Notes: generated by a model from the letters alone, not told the origin. DNA of 64,000 bases from Roseovarius sp. (GCA_027493545.1 JAOSKR010000003.1:677360-741359), one strand, 5' to 3'; shown: positions 30,218 to 40,084, counted from the first letter of the stretch. Made by a program: numbers and translations.

Positions 30218-32271
30218 TCAAGCGCTGCTGGGGACCGGGCCCCGCCGCCGGCGGCGGCCCTGGTGGCTCTCGGCCTTGACGTTGAACTCCACCTCCGGCA
30301 GCACCACGATCTTGCGGAGCTCGGGGAACGGATCGGTCTTGTGGGGGATGGCGTTGGAGGTGATGAAATGGTCCTGGAACTTGGGCTCGACGGCGGTTTC
30401 CACCTTGGTGATCTCGCGCACCAGACGCTCGATCTCGGCGCGCGAGCCGATGTTGCCGAGCGCGATGCGCGCGCCGGTGCCGGCGGCGTTGCCGGCGCTG
30501 CGCACCTTCTCCAGCGGCACGTCGGGGATCATCCCCAAAACCATCGCGTGCAGGGGCGAGATATGCGCCCCGAACGCCCCCGCGAGCACCACCCGGTCGA
30601 CCCGGTCGATGCCGCGGGCATCCATCAACAGCCGCGCGCCGGCGTAGAGTGCCGACTTGGCCAGCTGGATGGCGCGCACGTCGCCTTGCGTGACGGTGAT
30701 CCTCGGCCCGCCCTCGGCGCTGGCGTCGTGGATCAGATAGGAATGGGTGCGTCCCTCGGGGATGCATCGGCTGCTGCCGGTCTGCGCCGCCGAGCCGATC
30801 AGCCCGTTTTCGTCCATCAGCCCGGCCGGGCGCATTTCGGCCACCGCCTCGATGATGCCCGAGCCGCAGATGCCGGTGATGCCGGTCTGGGCGGTCTCGT
30901 CCCAGAACCCCTCTTCATCCGACCACTTGTCGCAGCCGATCACGCGAAAGCGCGGCTCGCGGGTCTTGGGGTCGATGCGGATGGCCTCGATGGCGCCCGG
31001 CGCGGCACGCTGGCCGGATGATATCTGCGCCCCCTCGAAGGCGGGGCCGGTGGGCGACGAACAGGCTAGAACCGTGCCGTGGTCGCCGAGCAGGATCTCG
31101 GCATTGGTGCCCACATCGGCGATCAGCACCAGATCCTCGGACTTGTCCGGGGCCTCGCTCAGCGCCACCGCCGCGCTGTCGGCGCCGACATGACCGGCGA
31201 TGCAGGGCAGGATGTAGGTGCGCGCGCGGGGGTTGATCGAGGTCAGCCCCAGATCGCGCGAGTCGAGGGTGATGCTGCTCTCGATGGCGAGCGCGAACGG
31301 CGCCTGTCCCAGCTGCACCGGGTCGATGCCCAGCAGCAGGTGATGCATCACCGGGTTGCACACGAAAACCGTCTCGACGATCAACTGCGGATCGACCCCG
31401 GCCTCGCCCGCGACCTCCGCCGCCAGCGTGTTGATCGCCTCGCGCACCGCGCGGGTCATCTCGACATCGCCGCCGGGGTTCATCATCGCGTAGGAGACGC
31501 GGCTCATCAGATCCTCGCCAAAGCGGATCTGCGGGTTCATGATGCCGGCGCTGGCCAGGACCTCGCCGGTCACGATATCGGTCAGATGCGCCGCGATGGT
31601 GGTCGAGCCGAGGTCGATGGCCAGCCCGTAAAGCCCGTCCTCGTGCAGCCCGGGCCAGACTTCCAGCACCCGCGCGACAGTGTCGTTGTGCGACTTGTTC
31701 ACCGCCACGGTGACGCGGAACTTGGCCTTGCGCAACACCTCCTGCAGCTTGCCCAGAAGCGTGATGTCGGCGGTGACCGCCTCGATCCCCCATTCCGCCT
31801 TCAGCGCGCGGGCGAGGCGTTCGAGATCGCCCGACGGCTCGTGCAGGCTGGGCTCGTCGACCTCGACCAGATAAAGCCGCGTCGCCGGGTCCATCTCGAT
31901 CTTGCGGGCGGTGGCGGCCTTGCGCACCACCTGCCGGTGTACCTGGCTTTCGGGGGGACGTCGACCACCACGTCGCCCATGATCTGGGCCTGACAGCCCA
32001 GTCGCCGCCCGGATTTCAGCCCGCGTATACGATCATAACGCTCCTCGACCGCGTTCCATTCCGACAGCGCGTCCGGCGCCACGCTGACGCCGTGCTTGGA
32101 AAACTCGCCGTAGCTCGGTGTGATCTGGCACTTCGAGCAGATACCGCGCCCGCCGCAGACCGAATCGAGATCGACGCCCAGTTGCCGAGCCGCCGTCAGT
32201 ACCGGCGTGCCCTTTGGAAACCGGCCGCGTTTGCCCGAAGGGGTAAAGACGACGAGAGGATCAGTGGTCAT
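30218..32271 (-). CDS. RACo-like protein: 2Fe-2S ferredoxin domain plus ASKHA ATPase domain (DUF4445), one apparent frameshift
   Basis: About 684 residues. The N-terminus is a plant-type ferredoxin: FTPSGKRGRFPKGTPVLTAA, VDLDSVCGGRGICSKCQITP and a fourth Cys in RRLGCQAQ. After restoring one base in the G6 run 31952-31957 it continues VPPESQVHRQVVRKA, a linker, then the ASKHA ATPase: LYGLAIDLGSTTIAAHLTDI, GEDLMSRVSYAMMNPGG, VFVCNPVMHHLLLGIDP, LVLIADVGTNAEILLG, GITGICGSGIIEAVAEM and VLAGAFGAHIS. RACo proteins reductively reactivate corrinoid proteins of methyl-transfer systems. No corrinoid protein or methyltransferase is in view, so its client is unknown. A longer start (32319) is possible. 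Confidence 0.85.
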
Positions 32272-32643
32272 GGCGCGCACCCCAAAAAAGATCATTTCTT
32301 GCCGCAACATAATGCACATGGCGACGGGCGAAAGGCCGCAACCGGCAAATTCCGGTCCCGACGCGTCATCGGCGTCCTGTTCGTGCCGCGCGGGTTCGCG
32401 ATCGCGGCATGCCCGGCGATCCGCCGCGATGTCGTGCCGGGGCGCGACACGACGCGCCAGGCGGCGGGATCCGCGTGCTTGCGCCAGCCCATGCCGGGGT
32501 TGTGATGTGCGGCGCCTGCCTTCATCGACGACGACCGCCCGCCCGACAGGGGGGCGGGCCGCGCAAGTCCCTTGTAAACAACTCTGCTTCGAGCCCTCTC
32601 ATGACCTTCGATCAGGTGCAGCGAATGTCCGGGTTGACCAAGG
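32272..32643. other. Non-coding interval
   Basis: No frame with protein character. It includes the upstream region of the RACo-like gene. I see no clear hairpin or repeat. Confidence 0.5.
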
Positions 32644-32895
32644 TCAGCTACTGCTCATCCCGGCCAGCATGGCACCGAGGGCAACGATGTGGATCAGCAT
32701 GATCGCTCTGTCGTTCCAGAGCATGCCGACGGTGAACCAGCCGAGAACGCCGATGAGGAAAAGATAGAGGTTCCACGGCGTCCAGCCGAAAGCCGTCGCC
32801 GTGTAGCCCATGATCTGGATGATCGACGCAACCCATTTGACAGTGAAAGCGACCCGACCCGTTGCCGGCGCTGCCATCTCGACATCAGACGGCAC
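32644..32895 (-). CDS. Small inner-membrane protein (resembles DUF6552)
   Basis: Protein of 83 residues with three short helices: VKWVASIIQIMGYTATAFGW, NLYLFLIGVLGWFTVGMLW and IMLIHIVALGAMLAGM. The pattern of a charged N-terminus then WNxYLFLIGxxGWFxVG suggests a small Rhodobacterales membrane family (DUF6552 from memory). Its start overlaps the end of the SDR gene by 11 bases, so the two are co-transcribed. No function is known. Confidence 0.65.
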   Translation of the reverse strand: MPSDVEMAAPATGRVAFTVKWVASIIQIMGYTATAFGWTPWNLYLFLIGVLGWFTVGMLWNDRAIMLIHIVALGAMLAGMSSS

Positions 32896-33589
32896 GGGTC
32901 AGTCCCCCGTCGATCCGCAGGTTCTGGCCGGTCATGTAGGTGGCCTCCTCGGACGCCAGCCATGAGATCAGGGACGACACCTCGTCCGCCCGCCCGTAGC
33001 GCCCCATCGGGATACGCGCGCGGCGGTCTTCGGTTTCGGGCAGACTGTCGATGAAACCCGGAAGAACATTGTTCACGCGGATATTCCCGGCCGCGTACTT
33101 GTCCGCATAGAGCTTGGTGAACGCGGCCAGGGCCGCACGGAACACGCCGGAGGTCGGAAACAGCGGATCGGGTTCGAAAGCGGCGAAGGTCGAAATGTTG
33201 ATGATCGCGCCGCCACCCTGCGCCTGCATGAGCGGCGTCACCAGCCGTGTGGGCCGAATGACGTTCAGCAGATAGACTTCCAGCCCCGTGTGCCAGTCGT
33301 CATCCGGGATATCCAGCACCGGACCTTTCGGGCCGTGCCCGGCGGAGTTGACAAGCACGTCGACACGGCCCCAGCGATCGGTCGCGCCTTTTACCAGTGC
33401 GGCAAGGTCGTCCGTCGAGCGGTTCGATCCCGTGACGCCGAAACCGCCCAGTTCCTTGCCAAGCGCCTCGCCTTTGCCGGACGACGACAGTATCCCGATC
33501 CGGAATCCGTCCGCTGCCAATCTGCGGGCGGCATCGGCTCCCATCCCGCTTCCGCCAGCCGTGACAAGCGCTACTTTTTCTACTGGCAT
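32885..33589 (-). CDS. SDR-fold protein with altered catalytic residues
   Basis: Short-chain dehydrogenase/reductase fold, 234 residues from the ATG at 33589, which follows GGAGG; the ATG at 33601 would add four residues. The NAD(P) motif is ALVTAGGSGMGADAARRL and the structural VDVLVNSAGHGPKG is present. The active-site segment reads NISTFAAFEPDPLFPTSGVF then RAALAAFTKLYADKYA: the usual YxxxK is replaced, with Phe at the Tyr position and Arg at the Lys position. It ends TGQNLRIDGGLTRAV. It could be a divergent enzyme or a non-catalytic fold. It is divergent from a LysR regulator, which probably controls it. Confidence 0.82.
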   Translation of the reverse strand: MPVEKVALVTAGGSGMGADAARRLAADGFRIGILSSSGKGEALGKELGGFGVTGSNRSTDDLAALVKGATDRWGRVDVLVNSAGHGPKGPVLDIPDDDWHTGLEVYLLNVIRPTRLVTPLMQAQGGGAIINISTFAAFEPDPLFPTSGVFRAALAAFTKLYADKYAAGNIRVNNVLPGFIDSLPETEDRRARIPMGRYGRADEVSSLISWLASEEATYMTGQNLRIDGGLTRAV

Positions 33590-33603
33590 GGCATCCTCCA
33601 TTA

Positions 33604-33620
33604 TTGCTTGGTAGCCAATA
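33604..33620. promoter_or_regulatory. Candidate LysR-type operator between the SDR and LysR genes
   Basis: TTGG-TAG-CCAA (33608-33618) within an AT-rich surround fits the dyad T-N11-A pattern of LysR-type boxes. It sits only 15 bases upstream of the SDR start and in the likely divergent promoter. Confidence 0.4.
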
Positions 33621-33687
33621 TATCGGTAACAATAGAAGATTACGCGCCAGAATTGATGCTTTGTGCCAGCAGGATTGCTATCGTCAA

Positions 33688-34587
33688 TTGGATCGGATTC
33701 CGCCCCTCAACAGCTTGCGCGCTTTCGATGTGACAGGCCGTCACCTGAACTTTCGCTCCGCTGCCGACGAAATGGGCGTGACGCAAGGGGCCGTCGCGCA
33801 ACAGGTGCGGCAGCTCGAAGCGCATCTGGGGATTTTGCTGTTCGAGAGGTTGCCGAAAGGGCTGGCGTTCACGCCATCCGGGCGCAGCTATCATACGCGT
33901 GTCGCCACAGCCTTCGAGGACTTGCGCGCCGCCACCGCAACGTTGCGCCCGGAGCCGGGCAGGGTCCTGGTTAGCGTCACGCCGACCTTCGCCGCGAAAT
34001 GGCTGATTCCGAACCTGCCGGATTTCTCGGCCGCACATCCAGAGGTCGACCTGGCGGTCCTCGCCACCGAAAAGATATCCCGCTTTCACGGTGACGGGAT
34101 CGACCTCGCCATCCGCCAGGGGCAGCCGCCGTTCGGCGCTGCACTGGACGCGATCCGCCTTTTCCGTCAGGAGATCATTGCCGTGGCGGCTCCTTCTTTC
34201 GTGGCAGGGCAGAGCCTGCCGCTCGACCCGGAAACCCTGTCACGTCTGCCCAAGCTGCACGATGCCCACGACCTCTGGCCCGCGTTTCTCAAGAAACTGA
34301 ACGTGGAAGATCGCGGGGGCCACGGGCTGCGACTGAGCCAAACCACCCTTGCCATGGATGCCGCGCTTTCGGGTCAGGGTGCAGCCCTCGTCAGCAGCTT
34401 CCTCGCGCAGCGAGACATTGCCGCAAATCATCTGGTGCAGATCACCCCGGAGACGCTTTCGGGCAAGCAGGATTTCTACTTGTTGGCGGTGCGTGTCAAC
34501 GGCGGAGACAAATCCGGCCACGCGGCGGCGCAAAACCAGGCCAGTGGCGGGGTGGCAAGCGCCATGGCGCGCGCGCTCTCCAGATAG
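33688..34587 (+). CDS. LysR family transcriptional regulator (GcvA-like)
   Basis: About 299 residues. N-terminal helix-turn-helix: IPPLNSLRAFDVTGRHLNFR, SAADEMGVTQGAVAQQVRQL and EAHLGILLFERLPKGLAFTP; C-terminal substrate-binding domain with VSVTPTFAAKWLIPNLPDFS and HGDGIDLAIRQGQPPFG. The TTG at 33688 is chosen since the DNA-binding domain starts one codon later; the frame stays open to 33604, but that part overlaps the shared promoter. It probably regulates the divergent SDR and small membrane protein. Confidence 0.85.
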   Translation: MDRIPPLNSLRAFDVTGRHLNFRSAADEMGVTQGAVAQQVRQLEAHLGILLFERLPKGLAFTPSGRSYHTRVATAFEDLRAATATLRPEPGRVLVSVTPTFAAKWLIPNLPDFSAAHPEVDLAVLATEKISRFHGDGIDLAIRQGQPPFGAALDAIRLFRQEIIAVAAPSFVAGQSLPLDPETLSRLPKLHDAHDLWPAFLKKLNVEDRGGHGLRLSQTTLAMDAALSGQGAALVSSFLAQRDIAANHLVQITPETLSGKQDFYLLAVRVNGGDKSGHAAAQNQASGGVASAMARALSR

Positions 34588-34639
34588 CTGGCGCGTGCCA
34601 TGGCGCATTGGCCCACAGGGCCAATCCTGTGACGGATGA

Positions 34640-35405
34640 TTAGGTTGAGGCTTCGGCTTTTCGGGCGCGGCTTTGGCCGAGCCGATAGCTGTCTCCGTTC
34701 ATCTCGAGGATGTTGACGTGGTGTGTCAGCCTGTCGAGCAGCGCGCCAGTCAGGCGTTCAGTGCCGAAGGTTTCGGTCCATTCGTCGAATGGCAGGTTGC
34801 TCGTGATCATCGTGGAGCCACGCTCATAGCGCTGCGAGATCAGTTCGAACAAGAGCTCGGCGCCGGTCTTGGATAGCGGCACGAAGCCCAGTTCGTCGAT
34901 GATCAGCAATTTGACGCTGGCCAGCTGCTTTTGCAGGCGGAGCAGGCGGCGTTCATCGCGGGCCTCCATCATCTCGTTGACCAGCGTCGCAGCGGTGGTG
35001 AAGCTGACCGCCATGCCCTTCTGGCATGCGGCCAGCCCGGAGACCCGAGGGCAACATGGGTCTTGCCGGTTCCACTGGGCCCCAAGGCGATGACGTTCTC
35101 GCGCCGGTCGATCCATTCGCAGCGGGCCAGTTCCAGCACCTGCATCTTGTTCAGCTTTGGAATCGCCTTGAAGTCGAAGCTGTCCAGGCTCTTGGCGGCC
35201 GGGAACTTCGCGGCCTTTATACGCCGCTCAATCATCCTGCGCTCTCGGTCGATCAGTTCCAGTTCGACGAGGCGCGCCAGAACTGGACGTGATCCCGACC
35301 CTCGGTGGCGCATTGGCGGGCAAGCTTGTCGTATTCCCGCAGGAAGGTGGGTAACTTCAGCGTCTTGAGATGATCCGCGAGCAGGATCTTCGGGGCGACG
35401 GTCAT
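34640..35405 (-). CDS. istB: IstB-like ATP-binding transposition helper (two apparent frameshifts)
   Basis: About 255 residues, AAA+ ATPase that assists IstA. In order: MTVAPKILLADHLKTLKLPT and FLREYDKLARQCATEGRDHV; LARLVELELIDRERRMIERR and IKAAKFPAAKSLDSFDFKAI; NVIALGPSGTGKTHVALG (P-loop); then AVSFTTAATLVNEMMEARDE, VKLLIIDELGFVPLSKTGAE (Walker B) and GSTMITSNLPFDEW. Frame changes near 35280 and 35040 split it into three readable parts. Its ATG overlaps the istA stop by four bases. Confidence 0.85.
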
Positions 35406-36886
35406 GCTGCATCCTCCGACATCAGGGCCATATAGCTGGCCGCGGATGTGGTCTCGACGTTCGCCCGTGGCAGGTATGGGTAGACATCGAGATCCAATTT
35501 CGGCGGCCGTTTCTCGACGTGACAGAGGACGAGGTGCTTGACGGCATCGAAGCCGACCGCGCCCAGCTGCAGGGCCTTCTTCACCGCCGCGTGCAGGTCG
35601 TCGATGTCGAAGGTCTCCAGCAGGCGCAGAACCCGACATACTCGCGGCGTCCGGCCTTGATCATCCGCGCCTCCATCAGGCGGCGCAGGGTCGCGAACTC
35701 CGGCGGCAGGTCCCATTCAGCCGGGGCGCCGCCTGATCCGGGCATTGATCTTGCGCTCGATCAGCGGAAGGTAATGCACCGGATCGAAGACCATGTCCTC
35801 ACGGTCGTAGCAGCGGGGATGGCGTGCGATCACCTCGCCGCCGCAGCCGATCACGACCACGTCGACATAGCCCCTGATCCAGACGTCACGGTGGCCGTAG
35901 GAGACCGGCACCGAGTAATCATTGGTCTCGTAGCGCACCAGCGCCCGGGAACTGACCCGTCCGGTGGCCTGATCGCAGACATCGAACGGCGCGGCCGGCA
36001 GGTCGGTCATCGTGGCCAGATCCCGCGCGAGCCGGTCTCCGATGGTCTCGGACTGGCCCCGCAGGATATCCGCCTGGCGCTTGCGGCATTGATCCTCCAA
36101 GTAGGCGTTGAACGCGTCCCAGGACGCAAACCGCGGGATCGGCACCATGAAGTTGCGGCGGGAATAGCCGACCAGGCCTTCCACGTTGCCCTTGTCGTTG
36201 CCCTTGCCCGGCCGTCCGTAACGATCGCGGAACAGGTAATGCGACAGGAACCCGCTGAAGAGCGTCGCCCGCTTGCGCGTTCCATCCGGCAGGATCTTCG
36301 CAACCAGACAGCGGTCGTTGTCGTATAGGACCGACGTAGGCACCTTGCCGAAAAACGTGAAGGCGTGGACGTGACCGTCGACCCGTGCCTCCGCTGTCGC
36401 TGCGGGATAGGCCCGCACAAAGCAGGCATCACTGTGCGGCAGATCCATGACGAAGAAGTGCGCCTTCTGCTCGACACCGCCGATGACAACCACCGCCTCA
36501 CCGAAATCGGCCTGAGCGTGTCCGGGCGCATGCGCCAGCGGCACGAACATCTCGCGACCGCGCCGTTCACGCTGCCGCATGTAATCCTTCACAATCGTGT
36601 AGCCGCCGGTGAACCCATGTTCGTCACGAAGCCGCTCGAACACCCGCTTCGCCGTATGGCGCTGCTTGCGATGGACCTCCCGATCGCCGTCCAGCCAGCT
36701 GTCGATAATGCCAGTAAAGGCATCCAGCTTCGGCCGCTTCACCGGCGCCGTCCGCCGATACCCGGGCGGTACCGAGAACGCCATCATCTTGCGGACGCTG
36801 TCACGCGAGATGTTGAAATGCCGCGCCGCTTCTCGCTGGCTCATACCTTCCGCACAAGCCAGACGAACCTTGCGATACAAGTCCAC
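35402..36886 (-). CDS. istA: IS21 transposase IstA (frame disrupted between 35640 and 35745)
   Basis: DDE transposase. Helix-turn-helix CAEGMSQREAARHFNISRDS, then the catalytic core with HAQADFGEAVVVIGG (first Asp), VLYDNDRCLVAKILPDGT (second Asp) and NDKGNVEGLVGYSRRNFMVP (Glu). The C-terminus LRLLETFDIDDLHAAVKKAL reads in the same frame as the start, but an in-frame TGA at 35717-35719 interrupts. In between, conserved residues (DQAAP, AEWDLPPEFATLRRLMEARM) appear in the two other frames, so three single-base losses explain the break without a true stop. Confidence 0.82.
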
Positions 36887-37233
36887 AGTAAAAATCCTCC
36901 TGCCCTCCCTGTCGCCAGAAAGGGTAAAGGTGGACGACTATTCCGCCGCCCGCAGCAGGATCATCCCGCCGCTACCGTGGCCGACTTTTGCACCGCCGTT
37001 CTCAGGTGCGCGGGGCCAAACGCAGCCCGTCAACACAAACCGTTGTTGAATGGTTTGCATCGAAGGCGGAATCCGGAGCGTAGCGTATGCCTTGCCGGAA
37101 ACCCAGCCAGCGCAGGAGGATGCTCAAGATCTGCCATCCGGCCAATATGGCGTGTGGCGTTCGATTGGAAGCATCCGCCCGTCGCGCCAGCGGCGGGTAC
37201 GCGCCCGCGCGCCCCAAGGCGCTCTCGAACGGA
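36887..37233. other. Interval between istA and the acyl-CoA dehydrogenase gene
   Basis: No confident gene. The first part (to about 37050) is probably the non-coding right end of the IS21 element. The remainder shows no recognisable coding frame and may be scar sequence at the island boundary. Confidence 0.5.
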
Positions 37234-38388
37234 TCACCTGGACGCATCCAGTGTCTGGCGCGCGATCACGACCCGCTGAACGTCCGAAGCGCCCTCGTAT
37301 ATGCGCAGTGCCCGGATATCACGGTATAGGCGTTCGACAACCTCGCCGGATTTCACTCCGTCTCCGCCGTGCAACTGCACCGCGTGGTCGATGACGACCT
37401 GTGCACGGTCGGTCGCAAAGAGCTTGGCCATCGCCGCTTCCCGCGTGATCCGGGGGCGCCGCTGTCCTTGGCCCAAGCCGCGCGGTAGACCAGCAATGCG
37501 CTGGCATCGACATCGAGCGCCATGTCGGCGATATGACCCTGAACCATCTGCAGGTCGAAAAGCGGTGTGCCGCCGATTTGTCGCGACGAGACGCGGCTCA
37601 GCGCCTCATCGAGCGCCCGGCGGGCAAAACCGAGCGCCGCCGCGGCGACGGTGGAGCGGAACACATCGAGCACCGACATCGCGATCTTGAATCCCTGTCC
37701 CGGCGCGCCCAGCATGGCCGAAGCCGGAATCCGGCAGTCGGTGAATTTCAGTCGCGCCAGCGGGTGCGGAGCGATCACTTCGAGCCGTTCGACAACTTCG
37801 AACCCCGGCAACCCGGCGGGCAGGACAAACGCCGAGAGGCCTCTTGCCCCCGGTGCCTCGCCGGTGCGGGCAAACAGGGTGTAGACGTCAGCGATACCGC
37901 CGTTGGAAATCCATGTCTTTTCGCCGTTCAGAACGAAATCGTCGCCGTCCCGGGTGGCGGTCATCGTGGAACTGGCCACGTCTGAGCCTGATTGCGGCTC
38001 GGTCAATGCAAAGGCGGCGCTTGCCTGTCCGTTGCGTGTGAGGGGAAGCCATTCGGCCCGCTGTTCGGGTGAGCCGAAAAGAGAGATCGCGCCGGTTCCC
38101 GAGGCCCTGCATGGCAAAGGCGAAATCGGCCAGCCCGTCATGGCGTGCGAGGGTTTCGCGGATCAGACACAATGTCCGCACATCCAGCCCGGCACCGGTC
38201 TCGTCGACCGCCGAATGCTTCAGCCAGCCATCCCGTCCGAGGCGCGAGACCAGATCGCGGCAGGCGGCATCCGTATCGGAATGATCCACGCCGGCGAGTT
38301 CCGTGGCGGCCCAAACCTCCAATTGGTCGGCCAGCTCCCGGTGGCGGTTCTCGAAAAAAGGCCATGAGAGAAACGTGCGATCAGCCAT
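37234..38388 (-). CDS. Acyl-CoA dehydrogenase (two apparent frameshifts)
   Basis: About 384 residues, FAD-dependent alpha,beta-dehydrogenation of an acyl-CoA. N-terminal helices end [20 protein letters not shown]; the FAD segment is [20 protein letters not shown] and [20 protein letters not shown]; the C-terminal part has [40 protein letters not shown] and [20 protein letters not shown] (catalytic Glu). Two compensating indels (one extra base near 38096, one missing in the G5 run 37452-37456) are needed. GGAGGATC precedes the ATG. It is divergent from the BadH-like SDR, with a TetR-type operator between, so it probably belongs to the same regulon (an AliB-like role is possible). Confidence 0.85.
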
Positions 38389-38498
38389 ACCGTGATCCTC
38401 CGAGCTGGCTTCCAGAGACCCGCCTGCCTCGTGCAGACGGCTGTTCGAGGCGAAAACCGATGTCGCAAGCCGGGTAATGTCTCCGGCCGCCAAACACG

Positions 38499-38518
38499 AA
38501 CTGAATAATCCCTCAGTG
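38499..38518. promoter_or_regulatory. Operator site 1 of the catabolic regulon (AACTGA-N8-TCAGTG)
   Basis: Six-base inverted arms across eight bases, one mismatch. It abuts the -35 box of the SDR promoter and lies 111 bases upstream of the divergent acyl-CoA dehydrogenase start. It is one of four sites of this pattern in the island (others at 44078, 44293 and 49084). Confidence 0.6.
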
Positions 38519-38546
38519 TTGACAATATGCAGTTGCTGAATAATAA
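38519..38546 (+). promoter_or_regulatory. Promoter of the BadH-like SDR / nitroreductase unit
   Basis: TTGACA at 38519-38524 and TAATAA at 38541-38546, spacing 16. It directly follows operator site 1, so a bound repressor would block the -35 box. Confidence 0.6.
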
Positions 38547-38594
38547 TCAACAGAAGACGGGCGAGCTCCGACTATGTTTTGGTAAGGAATTGTA

Positions 38595-39368
38595 ATGACT
38601 AAGGAAAAGATATCAATCGCCATTGTTGTCGGGGGCGCCGGAGAAATCGGGCGATGGATCAGTTTGCGGTTGGCGAAGGCGGATGTGAGAGTTGCGATAC
38701 TTGATCTGGACGCGGCAAGGGCAACGGCAGTCGCCGACGAGATTTGCGACCGGTACGGAGCCGACAGGGCGCTCGCGTTCGAGGTGGACATCAGTCGCAC
38801 CGAGTCCCTGATATCTGCCCGGGACGCCGTGACCCGCAAATGGGGCCCCGCCGATATCCTGATCAACGGCGCAGGCTGGGAGCGGTACCGCCGTTTCGTG
38901 GATACCGATGATGCGTATCGGCGAAAGATCGTGGAAATAAACCTATTCGGGGTTTTCAACGCCATCGAGGTCTTCCTGCCGGACATGATCCGGGGCAAGG
39001 CCGGACGGATCGTCAACATATCTTCCGAAGCGGGGCGTATCGGCAGCCCCGGCGAATCGATCTATGCCTCGGCCAAGGCCGGGGTGCTGGGATTGACCAA
39101 GACGCTGGCGCGCGAACATGGCAAGGACGGGATCACGGTCAACGCGGTCTGTCCCGGCCCGATCGAAACGCCGCTTCTGGAAGGTTTTATTGCCGGTGCC
39201 CGCTCGCCGGAGGTGTTCCGGAAATCGCTGGAGCAGGGAATTCCGATGCGACGTATCGGCCAGCCCTGGGAAGTCGCGGGAATCGTGGCATTTCTGGCCG
39301 GACCGGAGGCGGGATACCTGACCGGAGAGGTGATCAGCGTTTCCGGTGGCCTGAGTATGGCCGGATGA
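38595..39368 (+). CDS. BadH-like short-chain dehydrogenase
   Basis: Protein of 257 residues. NAD motif AIVVGGAGEIGRWISLRLAK, DILINGAGWERYRRF, catalytic ISSEAGRIGSPGESIYASAK (Ser...YxxxK) and C-terminus YLTGEVISVSGGLSMAG. The NGAGW motif and the VSGGLxMxG ending match 2-hydroxycyclohexanecarboxyl-CoA dehydrogenase BadH from my knowledge of that family, though other ring-hydroxyacyl-CoA dehydrogenases share them. It likely oxidises a beta-hydroxyacyl-CoA with the hydroxyl on a ring. It has its own operator-controlled promoter and is followed by the nitroreductase gene 23 bases on. Confidence 0.82.
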   Translation: MTKEKISIAIVVGGAGEIGRWISLRLAKADVRVAILDLDAARATAVADEICDRYGADRALAFEVDISRTESLISARDAVTRKWGPADILINGAGWERYRRFVDTDDAYRRKIVEINLFGVFNAIEVFLPDMIRGKAGRIVNISSEAGRIGSPGESIYASAKAGVLGLTKTLAREHGKDGITVNAVCPGPIETPLLEGFIAGARSPEVFRKSLEQGIPMRRIGQPWEVAGIVAFLAGPEAGYLTGEVISVSGGLSMAG

Positions 39369-39391
39369 CGGATCGATCTGGGCAGGCAACC

Positions 39392-40084
39392 ATGACAAGA
39401 CTCAAGGATCTTCTGGCAGCCAGGTATTCCTGCCGGGCCTATCAGGCCCGCCCGGTTGAAGAGGCGTTGCTGCGCGAAATCCTGAGCGAAGCCTGCGGCG
39501 CCCCATCGGGAGGAAACGTCCAGGCGTGGAGCGTCGTCGCCATGACCGGGCCCTTTCTGGAGGAATTCGGCCGGTTTGCCAGAAATGAGGCGGTCCGGCA
39601 TCCGGAACTGAGCAGCGCATCCGACCTGTTCTATCCCGATGACCTTCCTGACCCATACCGGGCCCGCCGCCGCGAGGCCGGATACAATCTTTACCACGCG
39701 CTCGGGATCGATCGTCGGGATTACGATGCCCGCAAGGAGCAGATGCTGAAAAACTTCCAGTTCTTCGGGGCTCCCGTCGGCCTGATCGTGCACACAGACG
39801 CTCGCATGGTTCGCAACCAATGGCTCGACATCGGAGCATTCGTTCAATCCGTGTGCCTGCTGGCGGCCGATGCGGGGCTTGCGACCTGTATCCGGGGTGT
39901 GTGGACCCAATTCCGCAGGCCTGATGACCCGGTAAAGGCGATGATCGGGCTGGGGAACGATCGGCGTGTCGCCTGCGGAATGGCTTTGGGATATCCGGAT
40001 GCCAAACATCCGGTCAACATTTTCCGCACTGCCCGCACGCCGATAGACGAGTATGCGACCTTCTTGTCGGAACGTCCGGATTAG
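39392..40084 (+). CDS. Nitroreductase family flavoprotein
   Basis: Protein of 230 residues, FMN-dependent. TRLKDLLAARYSCRAYQARP (FMN-binding RxSxRxY start), ILSEACGAPSGGNVQAWSVV, WLDIGAFVQSVCLLAADAGL and the C-terminal VACGMALGYPDAKHPVN. The ATG at 39392 begins the family-typical start; an ATG at 39365 overlapping the SDR stop is an alternative. It is in one transcription unit with the SDR. It may act as an enoyl-CoA or ring reductase or as a flavin-dependent helper; the substrate is unknown. It is convergent with and overlaps the tetR end by four bases. Confidence 0.85.
   Translation: MTRLKDLLAARYSCRAYQARPVEEALLREILSEACGAPSGGNVQAWSVVAMTGPFLEEFGRFARNEAVRHPELSSASDLFYPDDLPDPYRARRREAGYNLYHALGIDRRDYDARKEQMLKNFQFFGAPVGLIVHTDARMVRNQWLDIGAFVQSVCLLAADAGLATCIRGVWTQFRRPDDPVKAMIGLGNDRRVACGMALGYPDAKHPVNIFRTARTPIDEYATFLSERPD

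Larger units (their letters stand above)
34640..36886 (-). mobile_element. IS21-family insertion sequence (istA-istB), ends not resolved
   Basis: A two-gene IS21-type element with overlapping istA and istB. The terminal inverted repeats were not recognised with confidence: the left end must lie in 34588-34640 and the right end somewhere in 36887-37050. Both genes carry frame changes, which may be sequence errors or real decay. It sits at the left edge of the catabolic island. Confidence 0.85.

Noticed and set aside
34588..37050. Terminal inverted repeats for the IS21 element (TGTGACGG near 34628 against TGTTGACGGGCTG near 37030 on the other strand)
   Set aside because: The match needs gaps and is too short to place the ends; left unresolved.
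37002..37247. Minus-strand 81-codon frame behind the IS element
   Set aside because: No recognisable transposase or other motif, and it overlaps the real end of the acyl-CoA dehydrogenase gene. Not enough to call a gene.
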